DNA of 11,893 nt, taken from an uncultured Dokdonia sp. Its GTDB lineage: Bacteria; Bacteroidota; Bacteroidia; Flavobacteriales; Flavobacteriaceae. The position numbers and the translations under genes were made by a program. Numbering within the stretch: the stretch's first letter is position 1; each line of letters starts with the position of its first letter. The notes beneath the pieces are model-generated. The model did not search any database, was not told the DNA's origin, and worked only from the letters and a program-made list of their open reading frames with translations. Below are positions 1 to 6,906 of this stretch, piece by piece. Where the stretch lies: NCBI GenBank assembly GCA_937124495.1, contig CAKZKZ010000752.1:1-11893 (forward strand), written 5' to 3'.

Positions 1-778
1 TGTGGTGTGTCTCTTTTGTTTTTTTTACGGTGGTATTATCTATAAATTTTGGTGAGTTACCATCAACAGCGCCTTTTACTGTCGACTCAAAAAAAGATTC
101 TGTATACTCTTCATCCTTATTACTTTTTCTTAGTACTTCTCGAAGTGTTGCTTTCCCTGAAAACGAGATTTGAATGGCATCATTTGTAAGTACATCAATA
201 CTCACCTCCCCTTTTGAAATATCATAATTTTGATAATCATCAGACACGGCTGGTTTAAAACGATCATCTGTCTTTTTCCCATAAGACATTTGCGGATCGT
301 ACCCTAATGTTAACGTAGCCTCTTTGGGTATTTTAAATACTTGGCGTTCGTTTTTAGAAACATTATTGCCTTCATGCTTTAGGTTCTTTGATGTTTTAAT
401 GATGAGATTAAACCCATCAAAAATATCAGCTTCATGTGACCACCAACTACTACTCATCTGATAACCATCATCTGTTTTTACAACTTTTATCTGACTTAAC
501 TCATCTATTTGTACTGCGTCAAATTTTTTAGAGTGTGTTAGTATTGTCATCCCAAAATCTGTTGTATCTGTGTCAGAAACATTTTCATTTCTAGAATCTT
601 CTAGCTTTTTAGATTTCTTTTTACCAATAGAATCTATTTTATTGTTTATGCTTTCCTCTACTTTTTGCTCAACTTTATTTTCAATCCGATTTTTTATTCG
701 TTTAAAAAGTTGTGCTTCCGCAGTTTGAAATTGTCCAATAAGACAAAAAAGAATAACATATTTTAGTGAGATTTTCAT
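1..778 (-). CDS. Secreted protein of unknown function, C-terminus cut by window edge
   Basis: An open frame runs from ATG at 778-776 leftward for 259 codons without a stop and leaves the window, so the C-terminus is missing. Residues 1-22 form a clear Sec signal peptide (MKISLKYVILFCLIGQFQ, then TAEA before Gln23), so the protein is exported. Residues 24-60 are a Lys/Glu-rich, heptad-like amphipathic stretch (FKRIKNRIENKVEQKVEE) that could form a helix or short coiled coil. The rest is polar and rich in Asp, Lys and Ser with predicted beta content (for example KIPKEATLTLGYDPQMSYG). I do not recognise a named domain with confidence. The N-terminal style resembles secreted or outer-membrane-associated flavobacterial proteins, some annotated as DUF4412 or OmpA-like, but this is only a resemblance. 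It is transcribed divergently from the ECF sigma factor gene across a 115-base gap, which makes it a candidate target of that sigma factor; this is inference. Confidence 0.8.
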   Translation of the reverse strand, partial: MKISLKYVILFCLIGQFQTAEAQLFKRIKNRIENKVEQKVEESINNKIDSIGKKKSKKLEDSRNENVSDTDTTDFGMTILTHSKKFDAVQIDELSQIKVVKTDDGYQMSSSWWSHEADIFDGFNLIIKTSKNLKHEGNNVSKNERQVFKIPKEATLTLGYDPQMSYGKKTDDRFKPAVSDDYQNYDISKGEVSIDVLTNDAIQISFSGKATLREVLRKSNKDEEYTESFFESTVKGAVDGNSPKFIDNTTVKKTKETHH

Positions 779-850
779 GAGTCTGATGTATTTAATTATA
801 CCTTTTGTTCATCTCACTTTTAAAATGTTAACAGAGACTTGAAAAAAAAT

Positions 851-858
851 TATATTTG
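851..858 (+). promoter_or_regulatory. -7 promoter element of the sigma-factor operon
   Basis: TATATTTG matches the Bacteroidetes -7 consensus TAnnTTTG at every fixed position. It lies 35 bases before the ATG at 894, which implies a 5' leader of roughly 30 bases. The -33 element is poor: TTA near 828-830 is the best candidate, at about the expected distance. This would be the housekeeping-type promoter of the sigma/TPR pair. Confidence 0.6.
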
Positions 859-893
859 CTTCGTGTTAATATTCTATTCCTTTATCTAACTAA

Positions 894-1442
894 ATGGGAA
901 ATACGCTTAGCGACAATCAACTACAGGTACTATTAAGATCTGATGATAAAGCAGCTCTAGAAAGTGTTTACACACGCTATAGACAAGAGTTTCTTAATTA
1001 TTCTATCCGCTATCCGCTTGCAGAAGCAGATGTTTTAGATATCTACCAAGATGCTGTCATTGCTATGCACCAAAACTTTGTCATGTCCCAGTTAGAATTA
1101 AAAGCGAGCAGTGTAAAAACTTATTTATTTGGGATAGGAAAAAATAAAATATTCAAAAAATTAAAAGAGCAAAATCGAGTACTACGAATAGAAATTGAAA
1201 CTAGTGATACTTATGAAAACATTGATTTAGAATCACATCTACCCACTGAGAAGCAACTAGCACTGGCTAAAAATCTTAATGAAATTTCAGAATCGTGTAA
1301 AGCTATTTTAAAGTTATTTTATTACAGAGGTTTAACGATTGATGATATTGTAGAGACAACAGATTATAAAGACGGTAATACAGTACGAAGTCAAAAATCA
1401 AGATGCCTAAAACATTTAAAATCTTTATTTAAAGTCAACTGA
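894..1442 (+). CDS. RNA polymerase sigma factor, sigma-70 family, ECF type
   Basis: A 182-residue protein of typical ECF length with only the sigma2 and sigma4 regions. Residues 20-95 look like sigma2: the DVLDIYQDAVIAMHQNF stretch (46-62) fits the core-binding region 2.2, and SVKTYLFGIGKNKIFKKLKEQ (73 on) fits regions 2.3/2.4 that melt and read the -10 region. Residues 125-179 fit sigma4: ESCKAILKLFYYRGLTIDDI followed by a helix-turn-helix with TVRSQKSRCLKHLKSLF, which would contact the -35 DNA. The ATG start is 35 bases after a perfect TAnnTTTG element. The stop codon overlaps the start of the next gene by one base (TGATG), so the two are probably translationally coupled, as is usual for an ECF factor and its membrane-bound regulator. 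Its target promoters cannot be read from the window. Confidence 0.92.
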   Translation: MGNTLSDNQLQVLLRSDDKAALESVYTRYRQEFLNYSIRYPLAEADVLDIYQDAVIAMHQNFVMSQLELKASSVKTYLFGIGKNKIFKKLKEQNRVLRIEIETSDTYENIDLESHLPTEKQLALAKNLNEISESCKAILKLFYYRGLTIDDIVETTDYKDGNTVRSQKSRCLKHLKSLFKVN

Positions 1443-2164
1443 TGGATAAAGAACAACTCATACAAGGCTATATAGCCAACAGTTTATCTGATACAGATAA
1501 GGAAGTCGTTGAGAAACTGTTAGAAACAGACGCTGATTTTAAATTAGCACTAACATCGCACAATGATATGGCGATGGCTTACAAATTATCTGAAGCTCAA
1601 AATTTAAAAACAAGATTTCAAAAATTAGAACAAGAAAACACTAAAAATCACAACAATAAATTTGGCATCTCTAAACTATGGTATTCAGCTATTGCAGCAG
1701 TTTTAATTATTGGTTTTTTCTATATTACAAATAGCAATACAACAGGCGAAGATCTATTTAATTCAAATTTCACCACATACCCAAACACTTATCAACCCGT
1801 TACAAGAAATACCAGTGAAAACGAAAATTCAAAAGCCTTTGTCGCCTATGAAAATAAAGATTTCAAAAACGCTGAACTAGCATTTAAAGAAATTCTTAAG
1901 ACATCAAGAGATCCCAATATTCGGTTTTATTATGCCATGACTTTAATGAATACATCTCAACTAGATATCGCATTAGAGCAACTTCAACAACTCAGTAAAG
2001 ATACCTACGATTATAAATCAGAAACACTTTGGTACACGGCACTTATATATATTCAAAAAGAAGATTATAAAAATGCTAAAGCATCATTAAAAAGCTTAGA
2101 TCTTTTAAACACTACATTTAAATCTGAAGAAAGACAACTCATTTTACAGAAGCTGGAAGACTAA
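1442..2164 (+). CDS. Single-pass membrane protein with TPR-like domain, probable anti-sigma or sensor partner
   Basis: A 240-residue protein in three parts. Residues 1-75 are a charged, helical, presumably cytoplasmic region (MDKEQLIQGYIANSLSDTDK), positioned like the sigma-binding domain of anti-sigma factors. Residues 79-96 form one transmembrane helix (LWYSAIAAVLIIGFFYIT). A short extracytoplasmic segment with LFNSNFTTYPNTYQPVTRN (105-123) precedes a helical TPR-like domain (about 130-236; KAFVAYENKDFKNAELAFKE is a recognisable repeat, and others start near 160 and 194). I recall a similar F..YPN...P..R segment next to the membrane in other Bacteroidetes TPR proteins paired with ECF factors, but could not check this. 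The start codon overlaps the sigma-factor stop by one base. An anti-sigma or signal-relay role is inferred from topology and operon position; no zinc-binding HxxxCxxC motif is present, so it is not a ZAS-type anti-sigma factor. Confidence 0.8.
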   Translation: MDKEQLIQGYIANSLSDTDKEVVEKLLETDADFKLALTSHNDMAMAYKLSEAQNLKTRFQKLEQENTKNHNNKFGISKLWYSAIAAVLIIGFFYITNSNTTGEDLFNSNFTTYPNTYQPVTRNTSENENSKAFVAYENKDFKNAELAFKEILKTSRDPNIRFYYAMTLMNTSQLDIALEQLQQLSKDTYDYKSETLWYTALIYIQKEDYKNAKASLKSLDLLNTTFKSEERQLILQKLED

Positions 2165-2189
2165 ACAATCGGGGTATTGAATGGTTTTT

Positions 2190-2201
2190 GCTTTCGCGAA
2201 A
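2190..2201. repeat. Degenerate copy of the CGCTTTCGCGAAAGCG palindrome
   Basis: GCTTTCGCGAAA keeps the left arm and the NruI-like TCGCGA centre of the family, but the right arm reads AAAATA instead of AAAGCG. It begins 26 bases after the stop codon of the TPR membrane-protein gene. It looks like a decayed member of the same repeat. Confidence 0.7.
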
Positions 2202-2328
2202 ATATATACTACAATCATTTTCGAAAGAACGAGGAACAAATCACGAGAAATCACATTACATACAATATATAAAAAATATCATATACTTGTCTGCTCTCTC
2301 CTATCACCAAGATGATTAAGCCATTTTT

Positions 2329-2344
2329 CGCTTTCGCGAAAGCG
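2329..2344. repeat. Perfect 16-bp palindrome CGCTTTCGCGAAAGCG, intergenic copy 1
   Basis: The 16 bases are self-complementary; including the flanking T and A the symmetry covers 18 bp (2328-2345). It is preceded by TTTT on the plus strand. As RNA it could form a 6-bp stem with a CGCG loop, but no T-tract follows, so it is not a standard intrinsic terminator. It lies in the gap between the TPR gene and the TerC gene. Confidence 0.95.
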
Positions 2345-2436
2345 ATATTAAAAATTCTAAAAACACAAAATAGAATATGACTCTAATATAAAATGTCACT
2401 CTATCTCTACTTATATGCTAAAGAATAATCCCTATA

Positions 2437-2453
2437 ATTGTAACTTTTACAAT
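2437..2453. promoter_or_regulatory. Operator-like 17-bp dyad upstream of the TerC gene
   Basis: ATTGTAA-CTT-TTACAAT is a perfect 7-bp inverted repeat with a 3-base spacer, 102 bases before the TerC start. The size and spacing fit a dimeric repressor or activator site. TerC-family exporters are often metal-controlled in other bacteria, so a metal regulator is conceivable, but nothing identifies the binding protein. Confidence 0.35.
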
Positions 2454-2525
2454 ACATCAAGACTAGTAAAATGGTTACTTATACATTTTTATATCGTATC
2501 CGATCTTTATAACTACCCATTTATT

Positions 2526-2533
2526 TATATTTA
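2526..2533 (+). promoter_or_regulatory. Weak candidate -7 element for the TerC gene
   Basis: TATATTTA matches TAnnTTTG at all but the last fixed base and sits 22 bases before the ATG at 2556. No clear TTTG or TTG was found 17-23 bases upstream. It is the best candidate in the region but weak. Confidence 0.3.
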
Positions 2534-2555
2534 CGAAAACTAATCATCACCAACC

Positions 2556-3359
2556 ATGGAAGGTCTTTTTACACTAGACAGTTTATTTACCCTATTAATG
2601 CTTGTCCTATTGCAAGTCGTATTAGGATTTGACAATTTATTATACATCTCTTTAGAGTCTAAAAAAGCCCCTGCAGAAAAGCAGAGCTATGTGCGTAGAC
2701 TAGGTGTAGGAATGGCTATTGTATTACGTATCATACTCCTTTTTGTATTGATGTCTCTCATTCAATACTTCCAAGAACCTTTTGCTAGCTTACATGATAA
2801 CAACATTATAGAGTTTTCTTTTAATGTGCATAGTATTATTGTACTTGCTGGAGGTATATTTATTATTTACACAGCCATTAAAGAAATTTGGCACATGATG
2901 CTCATCAAAGAACATGAAGAGACAGAAGTCAGTCGCAGTTCTGTAGGGAAAATTATTTTTTGGATTGTTGTGATGAATCTAGTTTTTTCTTTTGACTCTA
3001 TACTAAGTGCCATGGCATTAACTAGCGGCATGGAATTTAAAGCACAGATGATTTTAATGTCTGTGGCTATCATCGCTGGAGGAATCCTTATGATTGTCAT
3101 GGCAGACAAAGTGTCTAATTTCCTTCAAAAAAATAGAATGTATGAAGTATTAGGGCTTTTTATTCTTCTTATTGTAGGAATCATGCTACTATCTGAAGGG
3201 GGACATCTAGCACATTTATCATTCTTTGGGAATCAGATTACCCCCATGAGTAAGACAACTTTCTACTTTGTTATCATTGTATTAGTTCTCATAGATGTTG
3301 TGCAAGGCAGGTATCAAAAGAATTTATTAAAGGCTAAAAAAGAAGGTGATAGTCATTAA
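2556..3359 (+). CDS. TerC family integral membrane protein, probable metal-ion exporter
   Basis: A 267-residue polytopic inner-membrane protein with about seven hydrophobic helices. It shows the two acidic intramembrane motifs expected of TerC proteins at pseudo-symmetric places: LGFDN (residues 23-27, Asp26) in the first helix and FSFDS (144-148, Asp147) after the central loop (EHEETEVSRSS, about 119-129). The family is related to the LysE/cadmium-resistance transporter fold; characterised members in other bacteria export Mn2+ or contribute to tellurite resistance, often during folding of secreted proteins. Which ion is moved here cannot be told from sequence; the ter genes needed for tellurite resistance are absent nearby, which argues for metal homeostasis. 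The ATG at 2556 lies just before the first helix. It appears to be a single-gene unit, ending 6 bases before a palindromic repeat and about 95 bases before a strong terminator. Confidence 0.9.
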   Translation: MEGLFTLDSLFTLLMLVLLQVVLGFDNLLYISLESKKAPAEKQSYVRRLGVGMAIVLRIILLFVLMSLIQYFQEPFASLHDNNIIEFSFNVHSIIVLAGGIFIIYTAIKEIWHMMLIKEHEETEVSRSSVGKIIFWIVVMNLVFSFDSILSAMALTSGMEFKAQMILMSVAIIAGGILMIVMADKVSNFLQKNRMYEVLGLFILLIVGIMLLSEGGHLAHLSFFGNQITPMSKTTFYFVIIVLVLIDVVQGRYQKNLLKAKKEGDSH

Positions 3360-3364
3360 GAGTT

Positions 3365-3380
3365 CGCTTTCGCGAAAGCG
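3365..3380. repeat. Perfect 16-bp palindrome CGCTTTCGCGAAAGCG, intergenic copy 2
   Basis: The copy starts only 5 bases after the TerC stop codon and reads TTCGCTTTCGCGAAAGCGTA on the plus strand, the same 20 bases as the copy at 8018 and as the minus strand of the copy at 6141. It would lie in the 3' untranslated region of the TerC transcript, ahead of the terminator at 3454-3483. Confidence 0.95.
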
Positions 3381-3453
3381 TATACATTAAAAAACAAAAC
3401 CCTGAAGGAAGTGTAAAAGAAAGTTGGTCGCCATTTACAAATAGTGACGCAAT

Positions 3454-3483
3454 AAAAAAGGCGAATTAAAATTCGCCTTTTTT
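3454..3483. terminator. Bidirectional intrinsic terminator between TerC and DUF5916 genes
   Basis: AAAAAAGGCGAATT (3454-3467) pairs perfectly with AATTCGCCTTTTTT (3470-3483). A GC-centred stem is bordered by an A-tract on one side and a T-tract on the other, so it can end transcription in both directions. It lies between two convergent genes, 20 bases beyond the stop of the minus-strand DUF5916 gene. Confidence 0.9.
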
Positions 3484-3503
3484 ATTGTTATTTTTTTAGA
3501 GAC

Positions 3504-6209
3504 TTATAGTACAAAACGATATGTCCACTTTACTAAAAACGTATTTCTGATTTGTTGTCCCAAAATTTGTTGATCTGCTGCATTAAAAAGACTCGCATCA
3601 GAAGAACTATTTCCTTCGATTCCTTGTGACCAAACTAAGAATAACTCAGATCCTGGAATGTATTCCCAACGCATCACTAAGTTAGATCTAAACTGAACAA
3701 AATTAAAATCAGGATCTCCAAAAGAATAATCAGTGGTTCCATCTTCATCTTCATCTACAACATAAGAACCATCTTGAAAACTAATTTGATTATTGTTATA
3801 TAACGTCACACGATCACTTAATTTCTCAGCTTCGCTACTCGCTACATAATTAAAATCCTTATAGGTACCTTTTGCTATAAAAGGCTGTGCATAATACTGT
3901 ATCGTAAGGTTAGGATTGATATTATAATTTACTCGTAATGTTGTACTCAATGTTTCTTGATCTATTGCTCCCGTAATATAACGTGTTCCAAACTCAGCAG
4001 GCGCATACGTACGTTGTGATACATACTGTGTTTTATTAGGATTTGTCTCATACTCGGTCTCTAAATTAAGACTCAAAGCATCTAATGGTTGCCAATTAAA
4101 ACGCACTACATACCTTCTCAATTGAAAATTACTTTCTGCTGCATGTGAGTACACATATCCTAATACTGCCGAAAACTTTTTACGTTGATCTGTCCCACTA
4201 AAAGCAAAACCAAAATTCTCATCACCAAATCTCCACCTAGGCCCTCCTCGTAAGAAAGTATTTATAAAAATACGTGGTTTATGTCCAAATCCTACCTCTG
4301 AGAACCAGTTGTTTTTCCAATTCACCTCTGCTTGCATATCATATTGAATACGATTATAATTTCCATCAAAATCAAAAGTCGTAAACTGATTCAAGTTGAT
4401 TTGTGCGCGACGATACCAGCTTGTTGGTTTTAAGAATAAACGTCGTAACCAAGCACTTTGACGTATCTCATCTGCTTGTCTCAAAAATCCAAGATCATTT
4501 AATTCTAACTCTGGAGATCTCCAAGCAAGGCTATTTCCATAACGCCAATTACCACCTCCATCTTTACCTATAGCAATACGCCCACCCGTTCCTGTAAGTG
4601 AAGTCCTTGTTGGATCTACTTCTACATGACCTGCATCTACCCTATTAAATAGATGACGTATAGATTGCTGTGTATTTGTAATCGCCTCTTCAGAGCCCGT
4701 CACATTACTAAATAAAAACTTACCATCTACAAAGTAATTACGATTTTGCCATGTATGTTGTGCATCGATTCCTCCAGTAAGTGCTTTGTCATGAAGAAAA
4801 GGCAAGTTTTGGTCTAACGTTCTATCTGTATAGGTCACTAGTCCACCTACAAAAGAATTACGGTTATTGAGATCTTTTTGTAAACGTACAACACTATAAC
4901 TTGTCAAAGGTTCTACCAATTCTTTTCTTTTGGTTCCTAAATTCCCTTCTGCTTCTAATACATCTCTTACCTCTGGACGTTCGTCAAGTTCTATTTCCGA
5001 AAACTCATTGGCAGTGATACTTTGTAATGCACCAATAGACCAACCATCTTTTGTTTTACCACTAAACTTAGCGGCACCCAATATGGTCGAATTAATAGGA
5101 ATATCTTCAAACTCACCTTTGCCACCATCAGCTGTAGAAGATCCTTGTGGACTACGCCCTATACGCCTTGAGAAAAATAAATTATCTCGACTTCCATTAA
5201 GACCTAATTGAAAGATATTGGCATTCTCTACAAAGAAAGGCCTACGCTCTTGGAAGAAAATTTCAAAACCATCCAATGCAATGGCACCTGGATCTGCATC
5301 TACTTGTCCAAAATCAGGATTAACCGTAAGATCTAAAGTAAGGTCATTTGTAATTCCAATTTTTGCATCAATTCCTCCATTGAATCTAAAATCATCTCCA
5401 TCTCTAAAAGGATTTCCTGGCTCTGCTTCAAAAGTATCATATTGCCCTACCAAGAAAGGTTGAATCTCTAGTTGTTTTTGTGGTTCTATATTTTTAAGAC
5501 CTCTTAATTCTCCAAAATTACTCACCCAGCCGTTGGCATCCTGAGGCACACGTTGCCACACATCACGCTCTTGGTTTCTAAAAAACAATCTAGTCACTTG
5601 TAATCCCCAAACTTGCTCTTCTGCCTTTCCAAATTTAAGCTGACTTAAAGGTATTTTTGCTTCGGCAGTCCACCCTTCTTCATCTATATGACTTGCGGCA
5701 TACCAAATAGGATTCCAACTAGAATCAAAATTTCCATTATTTGAAATAAACTCATCTCCTTTTACACCAGAAGCAGAGATAGTAAATGAAAACCCAGAAC
5801 GATCATCATTATAACTATCTATATTAATTTCTACCCAATCTCCAGGAAAATCATCTCGACGCCCCATACGACGCACTATTTTATCTACTTCTGTATCATA
5901 GGCTCTCCAAGCTACGTATAGATATTTCTGATCGTAGGTAATTTTAAATTTTGTTTTTTGAGCAGGTGCTGTGTTTTCGTCAGGTTCATTTTCTACAAAA
6001 TCACTAGCCCATTCGACAGCATTCCAAGCGTCTTCGTCTATAATACCATCTATGGTAGGTGCTTCTCCTGTATAGGCATTTGTAGTATATACTCGTTTAG
6101 GAACTACAGTAGACGTTTTTGTAGAATCTGTTTGTGAGTACGCTTTCGCGAAAGCGAAAACAGAAAAAATAAAGAGGAAAATAACTGTTCGTTGATTGAT
6201 TGATTGCAT
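3504..6209 (-). CDS. DUF5916 protein with CBM9-like domain and predicted outer-membrane barrel
   Basis: A 901-residue exported protein. Residues 1-23 are a signal peptide ending AFAKA, with a possible AKA signal-peptidase I site at 21-23; cleavage after SQ (25-26) is also possible. Residues about 45-235 resemble the carbohydrate-binding family 9 (DOMON-like) fold: EAPTIDGIIDEDAWNAVEW (49-67), KYLYVAWRAYD (95-105), WTAEAKIPLSQLKFG (180-194). The following block carries the DUF5916 hallmarks NPDFGQVDADP (297-307) and FFQERRPFFVE (318-328). The C-terminal 500 residues alternate polar and aromatic residues as in outer-membrane beta-barrels, ending in TYRFVL. A role in binding or transport of a polysaccharide or other large substrate at the surface is plausible, but no function is established that I know of. 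No sus genes or hydrolases lie beside it. The ATG at 6209 sits in a TTGA tetranucleotide run. No clear TAnnTTTG was found in the 130 bases upstream, so it may be read through from the lipoprotein gene. Confidence 0.88.
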   Translation of the reverse strand: MQSINQRTVIFLFIFSVFAFAKAYSQTDSTKTSTVVPKRVYTTNAYTGEAPTIDGIIDEDAWNAVEWASDFVENEPDENTAPAQKTKFKITYDQKYLYVAWRAYDTEVDKIVRRMGRRDDFPGDWVEINIDSYNDDRSGFSFTISASGVKGDEFISNNGNFDSSWNPIWYAASHIDEEGWTAEAKIPLSQLKFGKAEEQVWGLQVTRLFFRNQERDVWQRVPQDANGWVSNFGELRGLKNIEPQKQLEIQPFLVGQYDTFEAEPGNPFRDGDDFRFNGGIDAKIGITNDLTLDLTVNPDFGQVDADPGAIALDGFEIFFQERRPFFVENANIFQLGLNGSRDNLFFSRRIGRSPQGSSTADGGKGEFEDIPINSTILGAAKFSGKTKDGWSIGALQSITANEFSEIELDERPEVRDVLEAEGNLGTKRKELVEPLTSYSVVRLQKDLNNRNSFVGGLVTYTDRTLDQNLPFLHDKALTGGIDAQHTWQNRNYFVDGKFLFSNVTGSEEAITNTQQSIRHLFNRVDAGHVEVDPTRTSLTGTGGRIAIGKDGGGNWRYGNSLAWRSPELELNDLGFLRQADEIRQSAWLRRLFLKPTSWYRRAQINLNQFTTFDFDGNYNRIQYDMQAEVNWKNNWFSEVGFGHKPRIFINTFLRGGPRWRFGDENFGFAFSGTDQRKKFSAVLGYVYSHAAESNFQLRRYVVRFNWQPLDALSLNLETEYETNPNKTQYVSQRTYAPAEFGTRYITGAIDQETLSTTLRVNYNINPNLTIQYYAQPFIAKGTYKDFNYVASSEAEKLSDRVTLYNNNQISFQDGSYVVDEDEDGTTDYSFGDPDFNFVQFRSNLVMRWEYIPGSELFLVWSQGIEGNSSSDASLFNAADQQILGQQIRNTFLVKWTYRFVL
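6141..6156. repeat. Perfect 16-bp palindrome CGCTTTCGCGAAAGCG inside the signal-peptide coding region
   Basis: This copy lies within the DUF5916 gene. Read on the minus strand it starts at the third base of codon 18 and supplies codons 19-23, Ala-Phe-Ala-Lys-Ala, at the end of the signal peptide. Its flanks on the coding strand (TT before, TA after) match those of the intergenic copies at 3365 and 8018, so it is the same element. Confidence 0.95.
6192..6206. repeat. Short TTGA tetranucleotide run next to the DUF5916 start codon
   Basis: TTGATTGATTGATTG is 3.75 units of TTGA and covers codons 2-6 of the DUF5916 gene. A gain or loss of one unit would shift the frame near the start codon. The run is short, so slippage is expected to be rare. 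Confidence 0.6.
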
Positions 6210-6339
6210 GATTGATGATTAGGTTATGTTGCTAAAGACTCATAAGCTATTTACCTTGTGACAGATCAAGCCATATTTTATGAATAACTTAACATTTTTA
6301 ACATACAATTACTTCAAAAACACAAAACGCATCACTTCA

Positions 6340-6891
6340 TTATTCTAACGTATAGACAATAGTTACAGAGCCATTATACGCGAGAACAGTTCCATCATGC
6401 TGTAAAAACTTTAAAGAATTTACTTCATTTGAAGAGAATGTAAATGTCATGGTGTTATTTAAAAACTCACCTTCTTTAAAAGTTTCATCATCAAAAGAGA
6501 ATACAATCCTATCATTAGTAATTGAATATTCTGTAAAACCTACGCAGTTTACTACAGCGCAAATTGCAGTTTGTATACGCTGACCATTGTCATCTTCTTC
6601 AACGTCTATAAAAAGCCCTCCTCCAAAAGGGCAAGCAATTCCTTCGTCTTCAAACCGAAGACTTCCAATATCAAGACAACTATTAAATACGTCTAACCAT
6701 AGCGGTGAGAGTAAAGGAGTTTCAATTAACAAATCATTAGAAGACGCACCATCACCATTAAAATCCATAGCAGTATCTAAGAGATAAGAGCTAATCACAT
6801 AGGTCTGCCCTGCAAGTGATGAATTAGTATCATCAGAATTACAACTTAACAATAAAAAACATAAGATCGTACTTGCAATCAGTCTATTCAT
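6340..6891 (-). CDS. Small predicted lipoprotein of unknown function
   Basis: A 183-residue protein from ATG at 6891. It has a lipoprotein signal peptide MNRLIASTILCFLLLSC with lipobox LLSC and lipidated Cys17, followed by NSDD, a polar sequence common at the start of Bacteroidetes surface lipoproteins. The mature part contains DFNGDGASSNDL, which fits the D-x-N-x-D-G calcium-binding loop pattern, then alternating beta-strand-like segments (RIVFSFDDETF, TMTFTFSSNEV, SVTIVYTLE) reminiscent of small lipocalin-like lipoproteins. I cannot name a family. Two Cys pairs in the middle (near VFNSC, IACPF, AICAVVNC) could form disulfides. The frame stays open to TTG at 6909, but that TTG is part of a perfect promoter element, so the ATG is chosen. 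The gene is followed after 130 bases by the DUF5916 gene on the same strand and may share its transcript. Confidence 0.8.
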   Translation of the reverse strand: MNRLIASTILCFLLLSCNSDDTNSSLAGQTYVISSYLLDTAMDFNGDGASSNDLLIETPLLSPLWLDVFNSCLDIGSLRFEDEGIACPFGGGLFIDVEEDDNGQRIQTAICAVVNCVGFTEYSITNDRIVFSFDDETFKEGEFLNNTMTFTFSSNEVNSLKFLQHDGTVLAYNGSVTIVYTLE

Positions 6892-6906
6892 TTTAGAAGT
6901 TTTTAT

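Larger units (their letters stand above)
2165..2555. other. 391-base gene-free region before the TerC gene
   Basis: No convincing gene was found on either strand. The stretch holds a degenerate copy of the GCTTTCGCGAAA palindrome at 2190-2201, a perfect copy at 2329-2344, a 17-bp dyad at 2437-2453 and a weak promoter-like TATATTTA at 2526-2533. The rest is very AT-rich. No T-tract terminator hairpin is evident after the TPR gene, so either the palindrome acts as a 3' end or transcription continues into the region. Confidence 0.7.

Noticed and set aside
2181..2315. A 44-codon ATG frame (MVFAFAKIY...) across the first intergenic palindrome
   Set aside because: It begins within the repeat-containing spacer, has no promoter, no start context and an unconvincing composition; the signal-peptide-like start arises only because the palindrome reads as AFAK.
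2556..3359. Tellurite-resistance determinant
   Set aside because: The TerC name is historical; no terZABDEF genes are present, so membrane metal transport is the safer reading.
4930..5463. Two plus-strand open frames of 93 and 81 codons inside the DUF5916 gene
   Set aside because: They are antisense to a strongly supported coding region with clear domain motifs, and have no recognisable protein features.
6192..6206. TTGA run as a phase-variation switch for the outer-membrane protein
   Set aside because: Only 3.75 units; known tetranucleotide phase-variable tracts are generally much longer, so appreciable slippage is unlikely.
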